Shown here piece by piece: positions 8,478-14,574 of a DNA stretch of 16,708 nt. The DNA lies in the NCBI GenBank assembly GCA_018398765.1, contig JAHBMJ010000200.1, forward strand, positions 37,448 to 54,155, in the 5' to 3' direction. A program made the position numbers and the translations under genes. The notes under the pieces were generated by a model. That model had not been told where the DNA came from. It did no database searches and was given only the letters and a program-made list of their open reading frames with translations. The first letter of the stretch is position 1. Each line of letters starts with the position of its first letter. The stretch comes from Chromera velia (taxonomy: Eukaryota; Sar; Chromeraceae).

Positions 8478-9061
8478 GGGGGGGCAGGAAACCTGATTAA
8501 GCTCTGCACAGAGGAAAAGGAAAGCGGGGCGGGAGGGTGAAGGAGCATAGATGCGGGACCAGTGTGTCATAGGAGATATGAGCATGCAGACGATCTTTCC
8601 AACACTCTTTGCCAAAATAGTCCCCCTCCTCTGCGTTTCTGTTGTGCGTCACGGTGTGACGCACGCCGAAGCCAGTAGGGCGAATCAGAAGGACTTGATG
8701 AAGATCAGCCGCACACCAACAAACGTCACATTTTCTGCCCCTCTAGATTCGCTCTATTCTCACAGACAGGCTCTCGTGTATATGCTTGTGCTTGCATCGT
8801 TCTGGAATGCCAACGGATGCACAGACACACAGACACACACGGGGCCTGCCGGTTCTGCTGTAATCCTCCAAGCCAAAAAGCAGCAGCTCAGTAAACAAAG
8901 AAAACGCGTGAGGGGAGGCTCATGGAAAGGGAGGAAACTGACGTCGTGATCTGTATGTCTTTCAGGAGACACTTCGAGATGGCACGTTTTCTTTTAGACA
9001 CTGCTGGAAAAACCAGACAGGCCACAAAAGTGACCAGCAGGACAAGGCGTCCACCAGCCAT
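862..9061 (-). CDS. Predicted type I membrane protein with tandem cadherin-like beta-sandwich repeats, Cys-rich module and acidic tail (multi-exon gene, one exon lost in gap)
   Basis: Model: join of complement 8943-9061, 8314-8439, 7220-7742, 6831-6916, [missing exon], 6235-6306, 6012-6114, 5300-5506, 4748-4828, 3970-4455, 3576-3634, 2629-3043, 1803-2131, 862-1338. All introns are GT-AG and phases match at each junction except across the gap. Order in the product: signal peptide; three repeats, each with an F-x-P or similar, a Y-x-[VIL] strand, and a final 'A/ES-D/H-G-H..Y-x-V-x-[VL]-[RK]' strand as in PF12733; a Cys-rich segment; one TM helix; about 260 tail residues. Role is inferred: surface or secretory-pathway protein, perhaps adhesive or ligand-binding; PF12733 also occurs in animal CPED1 and many bacterial surface proteins. 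Classical cadherin calcium motifs are not visible. I know no characterised homologue of this architecture. Architecture is fairly secure; individual boundaries less so. Confidence 0.72.
1365..1383. repeat. (CAGG)n microsatellite in last intron of the membrane protein gene
   Basis: Just under five tetranucleotide units, 27 bases upstream (minus strand) of the exon 14 acceptor. Confidence 0.85.
1777..1793. repeat. (ACCG)n microsatellite beside the exon 13 donor
   Basis: Four tetranucleotide units; on the minus strand they read GTCG and start eight bases after the GTCAGT donor. Confidence 0.85.
1803..2131 (-). CDS. Exon 13: second half of the TM helix, acidic cytoplasmic tail
   Basis: Begins with MAGVIFYTI, which completes a hydrophobic helix of about 25 residues started in exon 12, followed by a stop-transfer-like QEQRATRR. 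The tail then has a very acidic block ([20 protein letters not shown]), a Gly/Lys/Arg block and polar sequence with SYMDSEF. The donor GTCAGT lies beside (GTCG)n repeats; phase 0 fits exon 14. A GTGTGG site upstream is a weaker alternative. Confidence 0.7.
2218..2273. repeat. (ATCC)n / (AGCC)n microsatellite in intron 12
   Basis: About eight ATCC units grade into ATCC-AGCC mixtures and AGCC units. It lies in the intron between exons 12 and 13. Confidence 0.9.
2565..2588. repeat. (TCTG)n microsatellite in intron 12
   Basis: Six tetranucleotide units, 40 bases inside the intron from the exon 12 donor. Confidence 0.85.
2629..3043 (-). CDS. Exon 12: end of repeat 3, Cys-rich module, first half of the TM helix
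   Basis: Starts [20 protein letters not shown], the closing strand of repeat 3. Then comes a Cys-rich stretch with the spacing C-x3-C-P-x-G-T-F ... C-x2-C-x4-C-x2-C-x4-C-x2-C ([31 protein letters not shown]), like furin-type or growth-factor-receptor Cys repeats. About 45 polar residues follow and the exon ends in [17 protein letters not shown]. The donor GTCAGT opens a run of GTCAGTCAGTCTGTC repeats; it leaves phase 1. Confidence 0.8.
3576..3634 (-). CDS. Exon 11: strand of repeat 3 after the insert
   Basis: A 59-base exon encoding [19 protein letters not shown]. It resumes the beta sandwich: 'D-V-G-x-x-K-E-I-F-L-E-V' corresponds to the G-x-N-x-I strand of PF12733. Acceptor TTTCTGCAG, donor GTAGGC. 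Phase 0 out, joining VESADGG of exon 12. Confidence 0.72.
3970..4455 (-). CDS. Exon 10: acidic Ser-rich insert inside repeat 3
   Basis: About 160 residues, rich in Glu, Asp, Ser, Gly and Thr ([32 protein letters not shown]), no predicted fold. The open frame over 486 bases and mixed Ser codons argue for translation rather than a retained intron. The 3' boundary is uncertain: GTCGGT gives the needed phase 1, but an upstream GTCAGA site gives the same phase and would shorten the exon. Confidence 0.62.
4748..4828 (-). CDS. Exon 9: central strands of cadherin-like repeat 3
   Basis: Encodes [20 protein letters not shown] then EVRLLV, alternating hydrophobic residues as in a beta sheet. It follows on directly from YSYSL of exon 8, giving the family pattern 'Y-S-L-x-V-P-V-x-V-P'. 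Acceptor GTGTGCAG and donor GTGAGT; phase 1 on both sides. Confidence 0.75.
5300..5506 (-). CDS. Exon 8: start of cadherin-like repeat 3
   Basis: Begins with a first strand ([11 protein letters not shown]), then a 45-residue polar linker rich in Lys, Arg and Gln, then the signature [13 protein letters not shown]. The acceptor is TTCCTGCAG, the donor GTGAGT in phase 1. Compared with repeat 1 ([12 protein letters not shown]) the Tyr-centred block is kept. Confidence 0.75.
5606..5634. repeat. (AAAG)n microsatellite in intron 7
   Basis: About seven tetranucleotide units between exons 7 and 8 of the membrane protein gene. Confidence 0.9.
6012..6114 (-). CDS. Exon 7: closing strands of cadherin-like repeat 2
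   Basis: Encodes [20 protein letters not shown] then [14 protein letters not shown]. The 'V-D-A-F-V-x-x-K-D-G' and 'T-Y-V-L-H-L-K-R' blocks match the end of a PF12733 unit. The turn after DG is longer than usual. The donor GTGGGT was chosen over the GTACAT 4 bases further on because phase 1 is needed for exon 8. Confidence 0.7.
6235..6306 (-). CDS. Exon 6: middle strands of cadherin-like repeat 2
   Basis: A 24-codon exon, phase 0 at both ends, encoding [20 protein letters not shown] and neighbours. The acceptor has a good pyrimidine tract (CTCTTTTTTGTCCC upstream of GATCAG). The donor GTGAAT is moderate. Joined to exon 7 it gives a strand pattern expected just before the 'AxxxDG' turn. It is the least certain of the listed exons because it is short. 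Confidence 0.55.
6424..6644. other. Assembly gap (221 N) with G-run flanks, probably hiding an exon of repeat 2
   Basis: The gap is bordered by 8 G on the left and 13 G on the right (plus strand). The exon phases on either side do not match each other, and the first half of repeat 2 is absent from the readable sequence. A missing exon in or overlapping this gap explains both. A GTCAGG donor-like site on the minus strand at 6405-6406 could be its 3' end; this is a guess. Confidence 0.9.
6831..6916 (-). CDS. Exon 4: closing strands of cadherin-like repeat 1
   Basis: Encodes [20 protein letters not shown] followed by TVDVRQVCK. This is the 'G-x-N-x-hydrophobic ... Y-x-V-x-V-R' end of a PF12733 unit. 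Only this frame is open throughout; the donor GTGAGT is strong and leaves phase 2. The next visible exon starts in phase 0, so at least one exon, of length 1 modulo 3, is missing between them. Confidence 0.72.
7202..7220. repeat. (ACCT)n microsatellite forming the exon 3 donor
   Basis: On the minus strand this reads GTAG four times and supplies several consecutive candidate donors for exon 3. Confidence 0.85.
7220..7742 (-). CDS. Exon 3: repeat 1 continued, with acidic low-complexity insert
   Basis: About residues 82-256. The first 45 residues continue the beta sandwich ([19 protein letters not shown]). Roughly residues 130-245 are low complexity: a run of Ala ([17 protein letters not shown]), many Asp/Glu and Ser, then [15 protein letters not shown]. 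The donor lies in a (GTAG)n repeat; I chose the first GTAGGT because phase 0 joins directly to exon 4 and restores the expected strand (NPFQ then [10 protein letters not shown]). Three further GTAG donors in the repeat would shift the frame. Confidence 0.75.
8279..8305. repeat. (TGCCTA)n hexanucleotide repeat just inside intron 2
   Basis: About four and a half hexamer units, eight bases after the exon 2 donor on the minus strand. Confidence 0.85.
8314..8439 (-). CDS. Exon 2: core of cadherin-like repeat 1
   Basis: Encodes about residues 40-82. It shows the signature block of the family: [20 protein letters not shown] followed by a strand ending LMVYA. The acceptor follows a long TG dinucleotide run directly; the donor is GTCAGT, phase 2 in and phase 2 out. 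Using that donor the frame runs into exon 3 without a stop (YA then SADESRC). Confidence 0.78.
8443..8474. repeat. (CA)n microsatellite at the exon 2 acceptor
   Basis: Sixteen CA units; on the minus strand they are a TG run abutting the acceptor CAG of exon 2, in place of a pyrimidine tract. Confidence 0.9.
8943..9061 (-). CDS. Exon 1 of the cadherin-like membrane protein: start codon, signal peptide, first strand of repeat 1
   Basis: The ATG opens a strongly hydrophobic leader ([14 protein letters not shown], about residues 7-20), followed by a Ser and a basic KRKR stretch, a typical secretory signal with cleavage near residue 22. The end ([10 protein letters not shown]) fits the first strand of a PF12733 repeat. 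The donor is GTCAGT in phase 2, matching exon 2. No ATG upstream in the same frame gave a better leader. Confidence 0.75.
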
Positions 9062-9988
9062 CGCGTGGGTGGGAGCAGACCAGTAAGCTTCTCAAGTTAC
9101 CCCCCAACGCCAATCTGCAAGTCTCCGCAGTGTTTCGGCCGAAGAAACGGGGAAAGTCACAGAAGATACTCAGCCCAAGGATAGAGACGTTCTCAAAATC
9201 TTATCGTTTCGAGAAAGCGCATCAAACCAGAGCACACTCTACCGCAGGCAAGCCGGATGCGCTCCATGCAGTGCCAAGAAGTACATCAAGTGGCAATTTT
9301 CTTTTATACTCAGAGCATCTCAGAGCACGTGACGGTGAGGTTGCGATCATCTGTCAAATTCTGTGTCAATCCAAGCGTTGCGCACCCTCCCCGGCTCTTT
9401 TTTTGCAGTCTCCGCGCGCGTGTCAGGGCGGATCGATTTGGAGCGGGGCCCTGGCGTGCCGAGGTCGAGCGCGGAACGCGCTTCGCCGGGGTCGCACATG
9501 CATGCATGGGGCCCTTGTACCGCGCGCCTTTAATTGGCTGAGTTAATGGCTCCCCCGGCCATCCCGGCCGGCCACATATGGCCACATGCATGCAAGCCGT
9601 TGCAAGATTTTGCAAGGCCCCGCGGCCCGCGGGACCGTCCGTGCCGTCTCGACGATGCATCCGTCTCTCTTTGACATTGTTAGACATTCTGTCATTGCAC
9701 ATATATACTGTTAGAACCACTGGATTGCATTCAGGCTTTTGAAACTCTTCCGTGTTGATCCCTCCTTCGATCTGGCGGTGCCATCGCATCGTTGGGTTCT
9801 GTTGCCATTGAGTGCACAGGTCACAGAGGCTGTCGGTGGCTGTCCAAGACGCTCTGTCTGCCACACGGATCTCTGTGAGATCACTTTGGAAACTGGCGTC
9901 TAGCAATTCTGCCCTTAGCAGACAGGCAAACCTGCGCTGCACCTTCTCAATTGGACGTGCTCCTTTGCTTCGAAAGGGCTTTCGCTGA
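9062..9988. promoter_or_regulatory. Divergent intergenic region between the membrane protein and the HAD phosphatase genes
   Basis: The two start codons face away from each other across 927 bp. The middle (about 9400-9640) is strongly GC-rich and contains ATGCAT palindromes at 9498-9507, 9585-9594 and 9655-9660, and two GGGGCCCT sites (near 9446 and 9509). Inference: a shared or back-to-back promoter. No TATA box or start site could be assigned. A 246-codon antisense frame crosses it but is not convincing as a gene. Confidence 0.45.
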
Positions 9989-10348
9989 ATGTTCTTCTGT
10001 GCCCTTCCGTTCATTCGAACTCTTCTTGTGATTCTCGTGTCGTCTCTCACCGCTTTCGCTGTGCCGGGAAGAGGTCTGGCGTTTACTCGCCGTCGATTTT
10101 CTTTTCCAGGCGCCTTTCTGAGTCCTGCGAAGGTTGCGGCAACAGGTGTGAAGAAAGATCAGAGGGTTGGAGGTCGTCAGCCTGCCGCCGTCTCCTCTGT
10201 CGCTTTGGATTTGGACGAGGGTGGAAGGATGAGTAACATTCGAGTGATTAGCTTTGATTTGGACGATACGCTGTGGGTCTGCGAGAAGGTCATGCAGAGG
10301 GCGAACCAGAAGTACACGGCATTCGTGGACACTGAATACCCTTTAGTG
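9989..10348 (+). CDS. HAD phosphatase exon 1: targeting leader and motif I
   Basis: The ATG opens a hydrophobic signal, then AFAVPGRGLAFTRRRFSFPG, rich in Arg with aromatic residues, as in bipartite plastid presequences. A second Met (residue 81, MSNIRVISFDLDDTLW) starts exactly at the catalytic domain, so a short cytosolic form starting there is conceivable. Donor GTACGT. Confidence 0.8.
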
Positions 10349-13152
10349 GTACGTCAGCCGGCAGTTTCGTCTCCATATTCATATCTGGATGTCAACTGCT
10401 TCCTTACCCTCTTCTTGCATGCCTCTTTCCGCTTTCAGCAACGTGAAGTGAATGTGATGCATGCGAGCAGGGAGAGTGGGTGAGGTCGTCCGAACACAAG
10501 ACTTTCGCTCAACTGATGCGGTATGTGTGGAGCCTGGCCCAGAAGGAAGACCCGTCTCTGAAAACTCCGGTGGACTTCACAAAGCTCAGAAAGGACACAC
10601 TCAGACTCGCAGCCCAATCGGCAGGACTGGAGGCGGAGGTGGGCGCTTCTTGTGAACTGCTTCTCTTCTCCCCATTTTTCTGGTTTCTTTCTTGTGTTAT
10701 TCCTTTCCCGTCTGCAAATGAGCGCGCGCGCGCACACACACACTCACACACACGAGCACGCACATGCATGCCACATACATACTTACGCACTGACATACGA
10801 GCGCACGCATTCATGCATGCTCGCACCTGCATACATACGCACACATACAGAGGCACACACATGAGAGAGTAGAGAGAGAAGGGCAAAAGAAACGAAGAGA
10901 AAAACGAGAAAAGAAAGGGAGAAAACGAAAGGCGCCGGCCTCCCACAAGGCTTTCTCCTTACACACATCGCTTCGACTTTCTTTTTCAGTCTGCTTCGGT
11001 CATCGGCTTCTTCAACAGCTGGTTGCCTTGACTGGTTCAAGGTGGGCGCTGTCGAATGGGACTCCGTTTTTCATTTCCTTTTCCTTGAACTTCCTTCCCG
11101 GGGTTTCTGCCGCTCTCTGTGTGCGTGTGTGTGTATGTGTGTGTGTGTGTGCCTTTTCGTGTCAGAAGATCGATAATTTCGTTGAAGAGGCGTTCAGTGA
11201 ATGGTTTCTGTGGAGGAATTCTGTGTCTGGATTCACCACGGGAAGGCCAGAGGAGGAGCTCATCATGGAGACTTTAAAGGAAACAGAAGGGGGCGAGAAC
11301 GGGGTGAGGGGGGGGAACCACACTCAGACGGACTCTCAATCAGTGGGGGGAAAGAGGGATCAAAACGGATTCGGAGAAAGTAATGACGTGAGCGGGAAGG
11401 CGGCCGAGGGGGATGCTGCCTTGATTGCGTGTCTGAGAAGTTTGAGGCAGAGCGGATTCGTTGTTGGTGCAGTGACCAACGGCAATTCGTGTCCGAACAC
11501 CCTGGATATTCCTTTCCTCAAAGTGAGTGAGTGGGCAAACAAGTTGAGTCAGTGGGTCAGTGGATGGGAGGGGGGGGGGATCAGTGCACACCCAGACATG
11601 GTCCCTGCATGGCATCTTTTTGGTCTTTTCTCCCTCTCTCTTTTTCGTTTTTTCTCTCTCCCCGCCCCAATGTCTCTTTTTCGTTTGTTCTCGCTTTGTG
11701 TGAAGGTGCGTTGCTTCGAGTGTGACAGAAGGTCGGTGACATGCATGCATGCGCGTGTGAGACTTCGTTGTTCTTGCTTGCCCCTTCCACGCAGGAGGCT
11801 TTTGACTTTTGGGTGAACGCCGCGATGTGCGGTTGCTCGAAGCCCGACCCACGGGTGTTCCGCCAGGCAACGAGGGAGGTTCTGTCGCTCCACGAGTCTG
11901 GAGGGGTGAGGGGGGGTGCAGTGAGAGTGAGTGAGGAGCAGGCGGAAGCTCTGAGGGAGTGTGCGGAGACGGCAGACGGGGCGCTACCGTCCATCGCCCC
12001 TTCCTCCACGGCGCCCCCCTGTGAGGGTGCGGAGAAGGGAACATGTGACGGGGGAAAAAAAGCCCCCGAGGGTTTTGCTTTGGACTTTTGGCTCCATGTG
12101 GGAGACGATATCCGAAATGACTGCGAAGCCGCCAAGGTCCTGGGTATGCGGACTGTTTGGACAACAGGGGTGCGCAACGGACGGGTGAGTGAGCCCGGAT
12201 GTCTGCCTGACTGTCTGTTTGTCTGAGCAGATAGGGAAAATTTAATTTCTCAATCCACTAACTAGTTCAGGTGAATGCGAGACGGGGGTGGTCGAGTTGA
12301 CCTGTCACTGTGTTTCCTCTGTCTCTCTCGATCCCTTTTGATCTCTTTCTAAGGATGCGTGTCCGCCCCTTCATGCCGTGAGACTCTCTAAGGTGACTGG
12401 GACCAGGTTCGTTTTTGCTGCATGGGTAGGTGTTCGGTGCGCTTGATGACGTGTCTTGGATTCCTTCCTACTTCTTCTTTCTTCTCTCCTTCTCCAAACT
12501 TTCCGTCGCAGAAATTTGTAAGCTCGGTCAACCTCTGATGACTTGTCTCTGTGTGTTTTTTTTCAGGCATCGCGCCCTCGCTTCCACCACACTCCCTTGC
12601 TGTGTGTTTCACTCCTTAAAGTCATCTGTCTGCATGTGGTTGCAGGAACTTCCACGCCGCGAGTGGACTCCCCTACTGCCAGCACGCATGCATGGCTGTG
12701 TAGACAGTGCCGTTCCTCCCTCTTCCTCTTCTTCCGGGGAGAAGGAAGGAGAGGAAGAGGAAGGAGATGAACTGATCGAGTTGCCGCAAACAGGATCAGC
12801 TTGGGCCGTGAGGGCTGGAGTGTCGGAGGCGAAATGGTCTGAGGGGCCCAGTCCAAATGCGGGGGGAAAGGACAGAGAAAGTGGGGGCGACGGGAGTCCA
12901 CCGGCTTCCCAGACCAGCCCCCCGATTACCAAAAAGGAATCCGTCATCCCGTTTGACAAGGAAAAGTCCCTCCCTGTGCACGCAGTGAGGGCAGTAGACG
13001 CAGAGGTGCATTCCGTCATCGACTTGCCGAGGCTGCTTTCAAGGTGGAGGGAGGAGGAGACGAATGGTGTGAAAATGAACGGCGAGACGCTTTCTCTCCA
13101 CAGCACTGTTACTGGTGGAACAGATTCCGATGGGAAGAGGAAAGGGGGCTGA
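9989..13152 (+). CDS. HAD-superfamily phosphatase, YigB-like, probably plastid-targeted (five exons)
   Basis: Model: join 9989-10348, 10471-10638, 11166-11522, 11795-12184, 12646-13152; all junctions are GT-AG and phase 0; 593 residues. HAD motifs are complete: motif I FDLDDT with nucleophile D90 and general acid D92; motif II VTNGN with T280; motif III SKPDP with K311; motif IV HVGDDIRND with D399, D400 and D404. A C1-type helical cap lies between motifs I and II (LMRYVWSLAQKED, FVEEAFSEWFLW). The TNGN and GDD context resembles bacterial YigB, a flavin or pyrimidine-phosphate phosphatase; substrate here is unknown. Residues 1-60 read as signal peptide (TLLVILVSSLTAFA) plus an Arg-rich, Ser-containing transit peptide. 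At 593 residues it is far longer than the usual 230-250, owing to the leader and low-complexity inserts. Confidence 0.85.
10471..10638 (+). CDS. HAD phosphatase exon 2: cap domain, first part
   Basis: Encodes GEWVRSSEHKTFAQLMRYVW onward to QSAGLEAE, an amphipathic helical cap. The acceptor used is GCGAGCAG. An earlier CTTTCAG site at 10434-10438 has a better pyrimidine tract but no frame after it remains open in the right phase. Donor GTGGGC. Confidence 0.78.
10722..10743. repeat. Strictly alternating GC/CA tract, potential Z-DNA, in HAD intron 2
   Basis: A run of GC steps passes directly into CA steps, and further CA-rich sequence continues to about 10860. Alternating purine-pyrimidine of this kind is the classical Z-DNA-prone sequence. 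Confidence 0.8.
11118..11151 (+). repeat. TG dinucleotide tract near the acceptor of HAD intron 2
   Basis: An almost pure TG run with one C and one A substitution, ending about 14 bases before the acceptor AG. It is complementary to the CA tract near the 5' part of the same intron. Confidence 0.85.
11166..11522 (+). CDS. HAD phosphatase exon 3: rest of cap, low-complexity insert, motif II
   Basis: Starts KIDNFVEEAFSEWFLWRNSV, the second cap helix. Residues about 213-258 are a Gly, Asn, Asp, Ser-rich insert (ETEGGENGVRGG, NGFGESNDVSG). Then LRSLRQSGFVVGAVTNGN gives the helix, strand and motif II. Donor GTGAGT, itself the start of a short GTGAGTGAGTG repeat. Confidence 0.82.
11795..12184 (+). 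CDS. HAD phosphatase exon 4: motifs III and IV
   Basis: Encodes EAFDFWVNAAMCGCSKPDPR with the motif III Lys, a second insert of about 55 residues rich in Glu, Ala, Ser and Gly, then FWLHVGDDIRNDCEAAKVLG with the magnesium-binding acidic pair and MRTVWTTGVRNGR. Acceptor TTCCACGCAG, donor GTGAGT. Confidence 0.85.
12646..13152 (+). CDS. HAD phosphatase exon 5: third insert and C-terminus
   Basis: Enters at GAACTTCC after GGTTGCAG, phase 0. About 100 residues of low complexity (SSSSSGEKEGEEEEGDE) precede the usual HAD ending (VDAEVHSVIDLPRLLSRW). A further 30 polar residues follow to the stop. The open frame continues upstream to 12430, but the earlier TTTTTTTTCAG acceptor at 12567 would shift the phase. 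Confidence 0.78.
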   Translation, partial: ELPRREWTPLLPARMHGCVDSAVPPSSSSSGEKEGEEEEGDELIELPQTGSAWAVRAGVSEAKWSEGPSPNAGGKDRESGGDGSPPASQTSPPITKKESVIPFDKEKSLPVHAVRAVDAEVHSVIDLPRLLSRWREEETNGVKMNGETLSLHSTVTGGTDSDGKRKGG

Positions 13153-13187
13153 CTTCAGTGTCATCGAATCAGTGACTCTCACTGAAG
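13153..13187 (+). other. Hairpin directly after the HAD stop codon
   Basis: CTTCAGTG (13153-13160) is the exact reverse complement of CACTGAAG (13180-13187), with a 19-base loop. It begins on the first base after the TGA, so it would sit at the start of the 3' UTR. Function unknown. Confidence 0.5.
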
Positions 13188-13777
13188 GATGTTCAAGGGA
13201 AGACTATTCATAAAGACTAGTTGAACTCCAAGTGTTGCAGGATCATGTTTTGTGTGCACCAAGCTGTGCAACACGGGGATCATTCCGACAACATACCTCA
13301 ACATCCAATGAAATCGATCACTGGCACCTTTTTCATTTCAGTGATTTCACTAGATGTCAAGTGGGATATTATAGCTAGGATATTAGGTGGGATGTCTCCC
13401 CAATAAATTTCAGTCAGAATTCAATTTCATAAGTAAAGTTAAATGCTGGTAAAAATGTTGTTCACGATATAACACTTACTATATATCTAGGCTATAATCT
13501 AGCTATATGAATGATATAATAGTTTTTCAAAAGTACACTCAGAAGTACTACACTGACATTAGCAACCTATAGCCACGCTTTTTTTAAAAAAATATACTAG
13601 GTTTTCAAAAATGAAAAAAGGTTCTCTATTGATGTTTTTAAACTTCTCACTGTGTTGAATGATGACTAGAATGATGATGCCAATGATGATTAAAGGATCA
13701 ATTCGTACTACTAAAACCCATAGCCGTTATGTGTAATACCTCCCAAGTAAACTATTAGTAATTAAGAGAGAATCGAC
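13188..13777. other. AT-rich intergenic stretch, no gene seen
   Basis: GC content falls clearly compared with the coding half. No open frame with domain-like sequence was seen. The last 8 bases (GAATCGAC, 13770-13777) are the left target-site copy of the element that follows. Confidence 0.6.
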
Positions 13778-13815
13778 CAGAGTTGTGAAAAGCCCCGGGT
13801 TCCATATGTTAAATA

Positions 13816-13851
13816 CCGGAAATGCCGGGCCGTCTGGCATTTAAGCTAAAT
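13816..13851. repeat. Left copy of a 36-bp exact direct repeat (subterminal)
   Basis: Identical to 14539-14574. It contains a perfect 7-bp palindrome arm pair, AAATGCC (13820-13826) and GGCATTT (13836-13842), around a 9-base loop. Related AAATACC and CCGGTATT motifs surround it. Confidence 0.9.
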
Positions 13852-14538
13852 ACCGCTACATTCCGGTATTTTAGACCCCCCCCCGGCCCCCCCTGAGCAA
13901 CTGGGGGGCGAGAGGTGGGCCGGGAGGCAAATGCATGTGTGTGAGTTCCAAAAAATATCGTGCATGACCTGACCGCATTCACTTTTTATGAGAAAAAAAA
14001 AGTTGGCCGTCAATTTTTGCCAAGAAATCCTCCAACAACATAACATCTGTTCACAAAGTTCTCCTTCCAACCAGTTTGCTTCAAAGTTCTTCTTCATTTC
14101 TAGTACTGGTCTTATTTTACAGAAAAAAATCGAGTGTTCGGACTGTGTTCTCAGTACTGGTCTCTCTTATCATCGCACATTGAATGCTTCATAGGATGGT
14201 TGCTGCTATGCTAGGCACTGTGGGCCAGTCTGTGGCGGCTACCATCATAGGCCAAAGTTAGTAAGTTGCCGAACGACTGCATCATGAGTGATATGATGAG
14301 TCATGACACATAAGATATTATGACAGTATTACTTAATATCAGTTATCACTGTGCTATCTTATAATATAAAATATTATCTGGTTCTTATCATTTTAAGTAT
14401 TTTTACTATTTTTTAGGCTTAACTTTGAGCGTAGCAATTTTTTAATTTTAGCTTAAACTTTTAACAGGATTTTTAAGGTTGTACATATTTTTTTTCGAAC
14501 TTTAGGGACGGTCCAAACGGCGTCTAGAATGTAAAATG

Positions 14539-14574
14539 CCGGAAATGCCGGGCCGTCTGGCATTTAAGCTAAAT
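14539..14574. repeat. Right copy of the 36-bp exact direct repeat (subterminal)
   Basis: Same hairpin arms at 14543-14549 and 14559-14565. It is followed by two more AAATGCCG units before the element end. Confidence 0.9.

Noticed and set aside
8640-8750. Sequence that looked exon-like in the first intron of the membrane protein gene.
   Set aside because: Exon 1 joins exon 2 in phase 2 and completes the repeat start; an extra exon is unnecessary and its frames carry stops.
862-9061. Reading the repeats as classical calcium-binding cadherins.
   Set aside because: No DxND, DxD or LDRE motifs of classical cadherins were seen; the pattern fits the cadherin-like sandwich family instead.
10991-11036. 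Candidate small HAD exon after TTTCTTTTTCAG in intron 2.
   Set aside because: The frame in phase 0 hits a stop, and the shorter alternative leaves phase 2, which does not match exon 3.
12568-12645. Candidate upstream start of HAD exon 5 after a strong TTTTTTTTCAG acceptor.
   Set aside because: It enters the wrong phase for the open frame; using it as a separate exon would leave an intron of about 25 bases.
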